Origin: a bacterium
GTDB taxonomy: Bacteria > AUK180
DNA: 48,909 nucleotides
Reading direction: 5' to 3'
Assembly (NCBI GenBank): GCA_023144005.1
Contig: JAGLGN010000004.1
Span: forward strand, 1 to 48,909
Shown here: positions 9,695 through 16,933 of the stretch, in pieces
Layout: every line of letters starts with the position of its first letter
Position numbering within the stretch: the first letter of the stretch is position 1
Program-made: the position numbers and the translations under genes
Notes under the pieces: generated by a model
Databases searched by the model: none
Told to the model about the DNA's origin: nothing
Seen by the model: the letters and a program-made list of their open reading frames with translations, nothing else

Positions 9695-10457
9695 TCTCAA
9701 CCTCCCCGGTTTCTATTGTTCGGATCCCCCCGCTGCTTGCGGATATAATAAGGGCGCCGCTGCTGGAATATCCTTTAACGGTACCTTCAAAGTTTCCCTG
9801 AGATGATTTGACTTTCACGGTTTTTCCCGAAAAAAGGTCGTATTTCTCCCATCCGGCCATAAGTTCTTCGGAAGAATCATAGAGTTTCTCCCTTAATATA
9901 TTGAGATTCATGATCAATTTCTCGAGTATTTCGAAATTGGGGACCTTCTTGATACCCAGATCAAGAAGTGATGTCCAATTCTCTTTCGATCCATTCCAGG
10001 TATTCAGTCCCATACCTGAAACAACGGTCTTCCCGGACGGGCCGTCAAATGTCTCAAGAAGTACACCCCCAAGCTTTTTGCCGGAGGCATAGATATCATT
10101 CGGCCACTTCACCTTGAGTGTATCGCTATCCAAATATTGCTTCATAGTGTTAATTGCGGCAAGAATGATACCAAAATTCATGAAAAATGAGAGCTTCCGT
10201 ATATCTTCATCCGGTACGGTCTCAAATAGGGAGAACCACAATCCGCCCTCCGGGGAATCCCAAACCCTTTCCCTTCTGCCGCGGCCGCCGCTCTGTGTAA
10301 GAGCGGTCACAATACCCTTCGCCGATCCGCTCTCCGACAACTCCTTTGCTACGGTATTCGTACTGCTTATTTCCTTATAAGAATATAAGGAATAATCGCG
10401 GATAAACCCTTCGCTATGATTATAGTCTTTTTGCATGTGGCTAATGTCTTCTTTCAT
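9684..10457 (-). CDS. birA: Biotin--[acetyl-CoA-carboxylase] ligase, short form without DNA-binding domain
   Basis: 257 residues; attaches biotin to the biotin carrier protein of carboxylases through biotinyl-AMP. Catalytic motifs: SGGRGRRERVWDSP (residues 56-69), VKWPNDIY (116-123), KKLGGVLLE (128-136) and SGMGLNTW (147-154). The glycine that usually follows GRGRR is Glu63. A C-terminal SH3-like module (about residues 210-257) is present. There is no N-terminal helix-turn-helix, so it is not the repressor form. It is the first gene of the minus-strand unit. The ATG at 10457 sits in front of intergenic repeats and has no clear ribosome binding site; the Met at codon 8 is an alternative start. 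Confidence 0.85.
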   Translation of the reverse strand: MKEDISHMQKDYNHSEGFIRDYSLYSYKEISSTNTVAKELSESGSAKGIVTALTQSGGRGRRERVWDSPEGGLWFSLFETVPDEDIRKLSFFMNFGIILAAINTMKQYLDSDTLKVKWPNDIYASGKKLGGVLLETFDGPSGKTVVSGMGLNTWNGSKENWTSLLDLGIKKVPNFEILEKLIMNLNILREKLYDSSEELMAGWEKYDLFSGKTVKVKSSQGNFEGTVKGYSSSGALIISASSGGIRTIETGEVENVR

Positions 10458-10464
10458 AAATCCG

Positions 10465-10498
10465 ATGACCGTCGTTCACGAGTGAACGAGGTACGAGG
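10465..10498. repeat. Short hairpin word shared with the 138-bp MITE
   Basis: Perfect hairpin CGTTCA-CGAG-TGAACG followed by AGGTACGAGGT. The same arrangement (CGTTC, ATGAGG, GAACG, then AGGTACGAGGT) is found at about 37231-37258 inside the shorter MITE, which marks it as a dispersed module. Confidence 0.6.
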
Positions 10499-10512
10499 TG
10501 TAAATGAAAACA

Positions 10513-10710
10513 ATATCCACACCCGTAACCGGAAAATCAATTTTTCGTTTAACACTTTAATTCTCCTGTTCCAATCATATCACGCCGCACCCCAAACAAG
10601 ATATGGGACATGTCGTACGCCGCCGGCGTTCGTCTGTCCCGATGTAAAAGTTCCAAGCGGAGAGTTGAAAATTGCGAAGCAATTGTACACTCTTCGCAAT
10701 GTATAGAATC
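10513..10710. repeat. 198-bp structured dispersed repeat, copy A (uninterrupted)
   Basis: It starts near ATATCCACACCCGTAACC and ends at CAATGTATAGAATC. The same sequence, 197 bp after removing an insertion, occurs at 32423-32892. It contains two stem-loop regions: one closed by GGGACA and TGTCCC around a GC-rich core, and a second closed by GCGGAGAGT and ACTCTTCGC. Copy B keeps the second stem with changed bases on both sides. It may be a structured RNA, a palindromic non-autonomous element, or both. Confidence 0.75.
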
Positions 10711-10998
10711 CCCTGCAAACGCTCTCCACATATCTTTGAATCTCACTCCCTTTTTCTCTCCTAATTGTTCTTTATTCATTTCTCAATTATTCACTATTCA
10801 CTTCTCTACAGGCCTCTAACCTCTTCTCTAATTGTTCTCTTTTCACTGTTCATTTCCCAACTCTTCATTACCTATCGTCTGTTGTTCCACTGGGTCCACT
10901 GGTTTACTGGGTCCACTGCGTAGCGTGTCCATTTCTCTTATTCACCTCTGCACTAACCTCCAACCTCTATCCTCTAACCTCTTCTCTAATTCCCCATT

Positions 10999-11075
10999 TT
11001 TCATTCTTCATTCTTCATTCTTCATTCTTCATTTTTCATTCTTCATTTTTCATTCTTCATTCTTCATTCTTCATT
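10999..11075. repeat. TTCATTC-type short tandem repeat array
   Basis: About ten copies of a 7-base unit (ATTCTTC/TTCATTC) with some 6- and 8-base variants. It resembles the heptanucleotide short tandemly repeated sequences known from filamentous cyanobacteria. The same word appears on the opposite strand near 30670-30690. Confidence 0.8.
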
Positions 11076-11098
11076 TCCCAATTCATTGTATTTTCCCA

Positions 11099-11130
11099 CT
11101 TTACACTTCACACTTCACACTTCACACTTT
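11099..11130. repeat. CACTTCACA-type short tandem repeat
   Basis: About four copies of the 8-base unit ACTTCACA. The same word occurs near 20438-20465, 30724-30748 and, on the other strand, near 34145-34165, so it is a genome-wide intergenic word and not specific to this locus. Confidence 0.8.
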
Positions 11131-11137
11131 TCCCTCA

Positions 11138-11587
11138 CTAGATCTCCCATTCCGAAATGATCCCTATAATATCATCCGGTGAATCCGCGGACAGAAGATC
11201 ATCACGGATCTCACCGTAAGAACACATCCTTGAAATACGGGAAAGCAATGGCAGATACATCTTGTCATTCTTCTTGGCACCGATGAAGAAGATCAGCTTC
11301 GACGGCTGAGAATCTATGGAATCAAAATCCACACCGCCATGCGATATGCCGAGAAGCAAGAACATCTCGGACACAAAATTGTCCCGTAAATGCGGTATGG
11401 CGATGCCCTTCTCCAATGCGGATGAGCCGAGATTCTCCAATTCCAGTATCTTATTGAAGAATTCGTCATTATTGCTTATCAGCCCGAGGCCGTTTCCGTA
11501 TTCGATGAACTCCATCAAAACCGCTTCCTTGGAATTTCCTTTCAACTCCATGATTATACTGTCACTCTTCAGCAATTCTTTTATCAT
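11138..11587 (-). CDS. PTS EIIA domain protein, fructose/nitrogen (EIIA-Ntr) type
   Basis: 149 residues, a single PTS_EIIA type-2 domain. The phosphorylated histidine is in GIAIPHLRDN (His66). EIIA-Ntr proteins receive phosphate from EI and HPr paralogues and mostly regulate rather than transport, often acting on potassium transport. It is the last gene of the V-ATPase operon, 10 bases after the Usp-like gene, with no sugar permease nearby, so a regulatory role is more likely than sugar uptake (inference). It stops at a repeat-rich non-coding region. Confidence 0.85.
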   Translation of the reverse strand: MIKELLKSDSIIMELKGNSKEAVLMEFIEYGNGLGLISNNDEFFNKILELENLGSSALEKGIAIPHLRDNFVSEMFLLLGISHGGVDFDSIDSQPSKLIFFIGAKKNDKMYLPLLSRISRMCSYGEIRDDLLSADSPDDIIGIISEWEI

Positions 11588-11597
11588 TACAACCTCA

Positions 11598-12029
11598 CTA
11601 CACTATTATTACCATTTTTTCAGAGGAAAGAAGCATGTCATTTATCATATCCGACTTGATCTTCCCGGATAGTCCTGTCTTATAGGACCGGGCAAAGAGA
11701 ACCGTATCAATATTATATTCCTTCAAAAAGCCGTGTATCTCCTTCAGGATATTGCCCGAACGCAGTACAATGCGTACATTAACATCCAGGGATTTGAATT
11801 CTTCCTGAAAGAAGTAAAGTGATTTCCACCCGTCATCTTCGAGTTCCGCCATGAGCAGATGAAAATCCTTCTCCATCCTTTTGGAAAGCAGGCGCGACTG
11901 CTCATGATCCAGAAGGCGCAGAAGTATATAACGCTTGTCTTCTGTCCTCAATTCCGGCAGGGAGTCGATAATTCGGTTTATATCGTCACTATCGATAAAC
12001 GGAATAAGAACATTTCTCTTCTTAGCCAC
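11598..12029 (-). CDS. UspA-like small alpha/beta protein
   Basis: 143 residues. The first strand (KRNVLIPF), a middle strand (VRIVLRSG), IDTVLFARS and a final VIIV strand give the order expected of a universal-stress-protein fold. The usual ATP-binding glycine pattern near the C terminus is degenerate (TGLSGKIKSD), so nucleotide binding is uncertain. It overlaps the end of the V-ATPase subunit D gene by 8 bases and is followed by EIIA, so it is part of the ATPase operon. The assignment rests on fold pattern only; function is not recognised. Confidence 0.5.
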   Translation of the reverse strand: MAKKRNVLIPFIDSDDINRIIDSLPELRTEDKRYILLRLLDHEQSRLLSKRMEKDFHLLMAELEDDGWKSLYFFQEEFKSLDVNVRIVLRSGNILKEIHGFLKEYNIDTVLFARSYKTGLSGKIKSDMINDMLLSSEKMVIIV

Positions 12030-12633
12030 TTTTTTTCTCCTTTATGATCTTCTTTATCACAAATTCTTCCCTCTCCTTTTCTTCCAGCTCATCCTTGATC
12101 CTCTTGACACCGGTCTCATATTCTGGAACAAAGATATTCTCAAGCGACCTTACCCGCTTTGATGTCTTCTCTATCTCTCTCAGAAGCCGGTAAACCGTGG
12201 AATACAATTTCAGCCAGCGGCTAAGGCCCGAAAATAGATCGGTGAACCCGCCGACGGTCTCATCCCAGATGGGCCCCATGCCTTCAAAGCTGTCCATATA
12301 CGGAAGGGTCTCATCTTTGATGTTCAGCTCAACATCCATTCCGATCACACCCATATTGGATGTACTCATAATATTTATGTCAAATATCTTATTCTTTTCC
12401 GGTTTGAAATAATGGAAGGAAAGGATCTCTTCCAGTTTTTCATTTATCTTATTGAATACACCGATCATGGTCTCATTGATCTCCTCGAATCCGTATTGCT
12501 GATTCATCAATTCATTGATCAGTAATTCCCTCTTCTGCTTCAGCACATCCAATCCTGTTATATAGACCTCCAGATCCTTGCACAGCTTCATATAATTGGA
12601 TTTGGTCGAGGGGAGACGGGAGATATCAGTCAT
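12022..12633 (-). CDS. ntpD: V/A-type ATP synthase/ATPase subunit D
   Basis: 203 residues, mostly long N- and C-terminal helices forming the central rotor shaft, as in the family (about 200-220). Family features: an N-terminal PSTKSNYMKLCKDL and a C-terminal RLLREIEKTSKRVRSLENI segment. It contacts the A3B3 ring inside and subunit F at the base. It overlaps subunit B by 8 bases and the Usp-like gene by 8 bases. Confidence 0.9.
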   Translation of the reverse strand: MTDISRLPSTKSNYMKLCKDLEVYITGLDVLKQKRELLINELMNQQYGFEEINETMIGVFNKINEKLEEILSFHYFKPEKNKIFDINIMSTSNMGVIGMDVELNIKDETLPYMDSFEGMGPIWDETVGGFTDLFSGLSRWLKLYSTVYRLLREIEKTSKRVRSLENIFVPEYETGVKRIKDELEEKEREEFVIKKIIKEKKSG

Positions 12634-13999
12634 AATATTTATCCAGCTCCTCTTTGGTGAATTTACTCAATTCCCTTCTTGGGAGAACTTTCAGCGCCTC
12701 CCAGGCGATCTCCAATGTCTTCTCCATCGAATGATATGCGCCTCTTTTCTGGTTCAGGAATTTCTCTTCGAATATCCTTGAAAATTCCAGATACTTCCTG
12801 TCGGTAGGCGAAAGCTCTTCTTCTCCGATAACCGTAGAGATCATCTTCACATCCTGTGAATACGAATATGCCGCATAGATCTGAGCGGCGAGATGCGGAT
12901 GATCCGCTCTGGTATATTCCTTGCCTATGCCGTCCTTCATCAATCTGGACAATGAGGGTAGAATATCAACGGGAGGAAAGATACCGCGATGATTCAGCTC
13001 TCTTGAGATAACGATCTGCCCCTCGGTAATATATCCGGTAAGATCGGGAATAGGATGTGTGATATCATCATTGGGCATCGTGAGTATGGGTATCTGCGAG
13101 ATCGAGCCCTTACGCCCTCTCATTCTGCCCGCCCTTTCATAAAGCGATGCCAGATCGGAATAAAGATAGCCTGGATACCCCTTTCTCGAGGGCACCTCTT
13201 CACGGGCAGATGATATCTCCCTTAATGCCTCACAATAATTGGTAATATCCGACATGATCACAAGAACCTGATAATCCTTTTCAAAGGCGAAATACTCCGC
13301 TGTGGTCAGCGCGGTCCTCGGAATGATGAGCCGCTCCATCGGGGGGTCATCGGCAAGATTGAAAAAGAGTATGACCTTATCCAATTTACTGTCCGCTTCA
13401 AAGGAGCGGTAGAATTTTATGGCATCATCATGCTTAATGCCCATCGCGACAAAGATAACTATCATCTTCTCATTGTCATCCTTGAGTCGGGCATTCTTCG
13501 CGATCTCCAGGGCAAGATCATAATGCGGAAGCCCCGCGCCGGAGAATATGGGGAGTTTCTGCCCGCGGATCAATGTAACAAGCCCGTCTATCACCGAGAT
13601 CCCCGTCTGAATGAAGTCATGCGGATATGTCCGGTGATACGGATTGATGGGCCGGCCGTTGATATCCCTCGTTGTTTTGGCGACAATAGGCTTCAAGCCG
13701 TCACGGGGCTTGCCGTAAGCGTCCAATATGCGCCCCTTCATACTTTCGGTAACGCCCACCTTGAAGGGTTCTGTGGAAAAATGTATCCCCGAATGATCTG
13801 TATCGATATCCCCCGTTCCCTCAAATATCTGGACCACCGCTTCAGTCCCGTTGACCGCCAATACCTGACCCTTTCTTTCGGTACCGTCGGGAAGCACGAT
13901 GGATGTAAATACGCCATATGGCACATCTTCCACGCCTTCAACGATCATCAGGGGACCCCAGACTTTTTTAATGCTCGTATAATACTTTCTGTATTTCAT
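12626..13999 (-). CDS. ntpB: V/A-type ATPase subunit B (regulatory, non-catalytic)
   Basis: 457 residues. The P-loop position reads SGAGLP, the normal non-catalytic form of subunit B, followed by HYDLALEIA. Also seen are VIIPRTALTTAEYFAFEKDYQVLVI and PILTMPNDDITHPIPDLTGYITEGQI, all typical of the family. It forms the alternating hexamer with subunit A. It begins directly after the stop codon of subunit A. Confidence 0.95.
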   Translation of the reverse strand: MKYRKYYTSIKKVWGPLMIVEGVEDVPYGVFTSIVLPDGTERKGQVLAVNGTEAVVQIFEGTGDIDTDHSGIHFSTEPFKVGVTESMKGRILDAYGKPRDGLKPIVAKTTRDINGRPINPYHRTYPHDFIQTGISVIDGLVTLIRGQKLPIFSGAGLPHYDLALEIAKNARLKDDNEKMIVIFVAMGIKHDDAIKFYRSFEADSKLDKVILFFNLADDPPMERLIIPRTALTTAEYFAFEKDYQVLVIMSDITNYCEALREISSAREEVPSRKGYPGYLYSDLASLYERAGRMRGRKGSISQIPILTMPNDDITHPIPDLTGYITEGQIVISRELNHRGIFPPVDILPSLSRLMKDGIGKEYTRADHPHLAAQIYAAYSYSQDVKMISTVIGEEELSPTDRKYLEFSRIFEEKFLNQKRGAYHSMEKTLEIAWEALKVLPRRELSKFTKEELDKYYD

Positions 14000-15724
14000 C
14001 TATTGCTTTCCCTCCAGTTCCGTATTGATCTCATCGAGCGTAGAGTCAAATTCCGCGGAAGGGAACGGGATGAACTTCAATCTCTGTATCTTGTCAATAG
14101 CTTCCGATTTATTTATCTTATTGAAGGAATCGCCGTCATTCATCATTTCGGCGGACCTGGAGTGGAAATATATCAATGCCTGCGCGATCTTAACCTGCTT
14201 CTCGGGAAGACAGAAGCTGTCCACAGGATCATAGGAATTCTGCTGAAGGAAACCCTTTTTTATCAGATTGGAGGACAGTACTGTTAATTTCTCCCTGTCC
14301 GGCAGAGACTCAAAGCCGACGATCTTGATAATATTTTCCAGCTTGTCCGCATCCTGAAGTATCTCGGTGAGGGTTGTCCTCATTGAATTCCAATCCACAT
14401 TAGCATTGAGCTTCCACCAGTCTACCACCTCTTCACCGTACTCTGAATAGCTTATCTTCCAGGAAACGGCGGGAAAATGTTTTGCCGAAGCCAATGACTT
14501 GTCCAATGCCCAGAAACTTCTTACAAATCTCTTTGTATGCTGCGTTACAGGTTCGGAAAAATCAGCCCCTTGCGGGGAAACCGCGCCGATGGCGGTGATA
14601 CTGCCGGTCTTGCCGCTCAGCGTCTTGAAAGACCCGGCCCTTTCATAATATTCCGCTAGCCGTGAAGCGAGATATGCGGGATAGCCCTCTTCCGCGGGGA
14701 TCTCCTCCAGACGGGAGGAAAGCTCTCTCAGCGCCTCAGCCCAGCGGGAGGTCGAATCCGCCAATATGGTAACATTATACCCCATATCCCGATAATATTC
14801 CGCCATCGTGATCCCTGTGTAAATACTGGATTCACGGGCAGTTACCGGCATATTTGATGTATTTGCGATTATAATTGTCCTCTCCATTAATGAACGACCG
14901 CTGCGGGGGTCCTTTAATGTAGGGAATTCTTCCAATATCTGCGCGATCTCATTTCCTCTCTCTCCGCATCCCACATAGATGATGATATCGGCATTGCTCC
15001 ACTTAGCGATGGAATGCTGCAGAACTGTTTTACCGGCGCCGAAACCACCCGGCACTGCGGCGACTCCGCCACGCGGAATAGGAAAGAGAAAGTCCAATAC
15101 ACGCTGCCCTGTAAAAAACGGTTCATTCATCGAAAGCCGTTCATTCACGGGGCGTTTTTTTCTCACGGGCCATTTATGAAAGCCCCGGATCTCAAGCGGA
15201 TCGTCATGGTCAAGCTCTATGGTGCAGAAAATGTCTTCCACCTTGCGTTTGCCGGGAAATATATCACCGATAATGCCGGTCACTCCGGGAGGGACCATAA
15301 TATAATGCTTCAGCGACATCTCAATGATATGGCCCAGATGCATGCCCTCCGATACCTCATCGCCTTTCTTCATTTCGCTAATAAAATCGTATTGCTTATC
15401 CCCGTCAAGAGGAAACGGGTATAATCCCCTTTCGATAAAGCCGTTTTCGGAGAATTTCTTAAGGGGACGGCCGATACCGTCAAAGATTCCGCCCAGTAAT
15501 CCCGGGCCGAGTGTAACAGATAAAGGGTATTTCAGCGCTTCGACCTTTTCATTGACCTTGACACCTGTGGTATCTTCGTACACCTGTATCACGGCATGTT
15601 CTTGCTGTAATTCTATTACTTCTCCGATGAGGCCGAAATCACCGACCTTCACCATTTCACGCATCCTTATGGACCCGTCATTATCCGCCTTTATTATCGG
15701 GCCGTTTATACTAAGTATCTTCAT
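14000..15724 (-). CDS. ntpA: V/A-type ATPase subunit A (catalytic)
   Basis: 574 residues. The P-loop GGFGAGKT is at residues 226-233, followed by GCGERGNE, and the Walker B strand VTILADSTSRWAEALRE is intact, so ATP hydrolysis or synthesis is expected. The 'non-homologous' insert typical of A subunits is present between residues about 110 and 190. I chose the ATG at 15722-15724 (MKILSINGP), 9 bases after GAGG, instead of an ATG 11 codons upstream; this gives a 14-base overlap with subunit E. The first strand then matches the family start. Confidence 0.95.
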   Translation of the reverse strand: MKILSINGPIIKADNDGSIRMREMVKVGDFGLIGEVIELQQEHAVIQVYEDTTGVKVNEKVEALKYPLSVTLGPGLLGGIFDGIGRPLKKFSENGFIERGLYPFPLDGDKQYDFISEMKKGDEVSEGMHLGHIIEMSLKHYIMVPPGVTGIIGDIFPGKRKVEDIFCTIELDHDDPLEIRGFHKWPVRKKRPVNERLSMNEPFFTGQRVLDFLFPIPRGGVAAVPGGFGAGKTVLQHSIAKWSNADIIIYVGCGERGNEIAQILEEFPTLKDPRSGRSLMERTIIIANTSNMPVTARESSIYTGITMAEYYRDMGYNVTILADSTSRWAEALRELSSRLEEIPAEEGYPAYLASRLAEYYERAGSFKTLSGKTGSITAIGAVSPQGADFSEPVTQHTKRFVRSFWALDKSLASAKHFPAVSWKISYSEYGEEVVDWWKLNANVDWNSMRTTLTEILQDADKLENIIKIVGFESLPDREKLTVLSSNLIKKGFLQQNSYDPVDSFCLPEKQVKIAQALIYFHSRSAEMMNDGDSFNKINKSEAIDKIQRLKFIPFPSAEFDSTLDEINTELEGKQ

Positions 15725-16244
15725 CAAGAATTTCCTCTTCCAGGATCGTGTCGACACGCTCTTCCAGAACTGATTTTAAAAAGAGCTCCGTATAATCGTA
15801 TTCAACCCCGCTCTCCGGGCATACTACACGAAAACCGTAATCGAATCCGCCCTTCAAAAAGCCGGGGAGCTTCTGTTTACGGCCGATGATAACGGTGAAC
15901 CCGGCCTTATCCTCAAGTATTTTATCCATATATGACAACAATCCCTTCTCGCCTTCTTCAGAGATGAAATGCTCTTCCAGACCGGCGAGAAGCTCTGTTT
16001 TGAATTCTCTTGAAAGCCGTGACAATACACGCAGGCGCAGCTGATCACCGTCATGTTCCGCCTTCTTCACATCCTCCGCCTTTTTATTTTTCATATATGT
16101 CTTCAGATCTTTCTTTCTGCTTTTGTGGTCTGACACAAGGGCTTCGCTCTTCTTTTCAAAAGAATCCGTCAGGATCTTAAGACGGCTCTCCCATTTACGC
16201 CGGATCTCTTCTCTCATTTCTATGCGGAAACCCTGTATTTCCAT
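15711..16244 (-). CDS. ntpE: V/A-type ATPase subunit E (peripheral stalk)
   Basis: 177 residues: an N-terminal charged coiled coil (about residues 8-75, rich in K and E) and a globular C-terminal part. This is the layout of subunit E, which pairs with a G/H coiled coil to form the outer stalk. Sequence similarity is weak by eye; position between subunit F and subunit A supports it. Confidence 0.8.
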   Translation of the reverse strand: MEIQGFRIEMREEIRRKWESRLKILTDSFEKKSEALVSDHKSRKKDLKTYMKNKKAEDVKKAEHDGDQLRLRVLSRLSREFKTELLAGLEEHFISEEGEKGLLSYMDKILEDKAGFTVIIGRKQKLPGFLKGGFDYGFRVVCPESGVEYDYTELFLKSVLEERVDTILEEEILDEDT

Positions 16245-16525
16245 TACAGCCTCCCCACTATTCTGCTCAACATCCTTTCGATCGAATCCTTCGCGATCTT
16301 GCCCTTGTTCTTACGGTCGGGGATCGGGATCACAGCGACAGGTGAACGGGGGTCCAATTCGGGTTCAATGATATCCCAGAGCCCCTCCGTGATCAGGACC
16401 ATACTCGCTCCTGTCTCATCTATCACCTGCATAGGATCCTCACTTTCCTCCAATACCCGCACATTAAAACCGAATGCGGAGTAGTTCAGGAAGAAGGGGT
16501 CGTCGGTGAGCAGCAAATGTTCCAT
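16244..16525 (-). CDS. ntpF: V/A-type ATPase subunit F
   Basis: 93 residues, slightly shorter than usual (about 100). The alpha/beta pattern is FFLNYSAFGFNVRVLEE, MVLITEGLWDII and SPVAVIPIPD, as in subunit F, which binds the lower end of subunit D on the rotor. It shares one base with the start of subunit E and is 2 bases after subunit K. Confidence 0.85.
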   Translation of the reverse strand: MEHLLLTDDPFFLNYSAFGFNVRVLEESEDPMQVIDETGASMVLITEGLWDIIEPELDPRSPVAVIPIPDRKNKGKIAKDSIERMLSRIVGRL

Positions 16526-16527
16526 TC

Positions 16528-16920
16528 TTATAGATTAAAAATAATAAGTAGAGCGACGATCACGCCGTATATCGCAATTCCTTCCGCAAGGCCAACATAG
16601 AGAATCGTTTTTCCATAGACCTCGGGCTTTTCGATGATCGCGCCTATTGATGCGCTTCCAACCTTCTCCACCGCCCTGCCTGCGGCTACAGAGCCTACCG
16701 AAACTGCGATAGCTGCGGCAAGAACTCCACCTATGAATCTCCACGGAGTTTGTTCCACAGGCTGCGCTTTCTCGCTTACCACCTCGTCATCAATAACTCC
16801 CGCATAGGTCATGTTGGGGATCAACACGAAGAAACCGATTGCCAGAATGGCGAGCACCTGAACAAGGACGAAGAAGGTCCTGACCCTCATTATCCTTTTG
16901 CTTGCTTCAACTTTATTCAT
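16528..16920 (-). CDS. ntpK: V/A-type ATPase subunit K (membrane rotor ring)
   Basis: 130 residues. A first hydrophobic segment (residues about 15-40, ending in TYA) looks like a signal peptide, as in the Thermus ring subunit, followed by one helical hairpin: FIGGVLAAAIAVSVGSVAAG and ILYVGLAEGIAIYGVIVALL. The ion-carrying carboxylate is the Glu of GLAEGIA. No Gln or Thr/Ser ligands of the Na+ type are visible near it, which favours protons (inference). It encodes a single hairpin, not the doubled form of eukaryotic or Enterococcus subunits. Confidence 0.9.
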   Translation of the reverse strand: MNKVEASKRIMRVRTFFVLVQVLAILAIGFFVLIPNMTYAGVIDDEVVSEKAQPVEQTPWRFIGGVLAAAIAVSVGSVAAGRAVEKVGSASIGAIIEKPEVYGKTILYVGLAEGIAIYGVIVALLIIFNL

Positions 16921-16933
16921 TTTTTGTTCCTCC

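Larger units (their letters stand above)
10458..11137. other. 680-base non-coding region packed with dispersed repeats and short tandem words
   Basis: No gene is evident between birA and the EIIA gene. Reading from the left: a short hairpin shared with the 37 kb MITE (10465-10498), a 198-bp structured repeat (10513-10710), then words such as CCTCTAACCTC, TGTTCATTTC and GGGTCCACTGG, and finally TTCATTC-type and CACTTCACA-type tandem arrays. Open frames here are created by the repeats and are not treated as genes. Confidence 0.8.

Noticed and set aside
10999-11130. Tandem TTCATTC and CACTTCACA words as a CRISPR-like array
   Set aside because: Units are 7-9 bases with no spacers.
10832-11182. 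116-codon plus-strand frame
   Set aside because: Built from tandem words in a non-coding region; runs into the EIIA gene on the other strand.
15724-15757. Upstream ATG of V-ATPase subunit A
   Set aside because: The longer N terminus (MSTRSWKRKF) does not fit the family and the downstream ATG has a good ribosome site.
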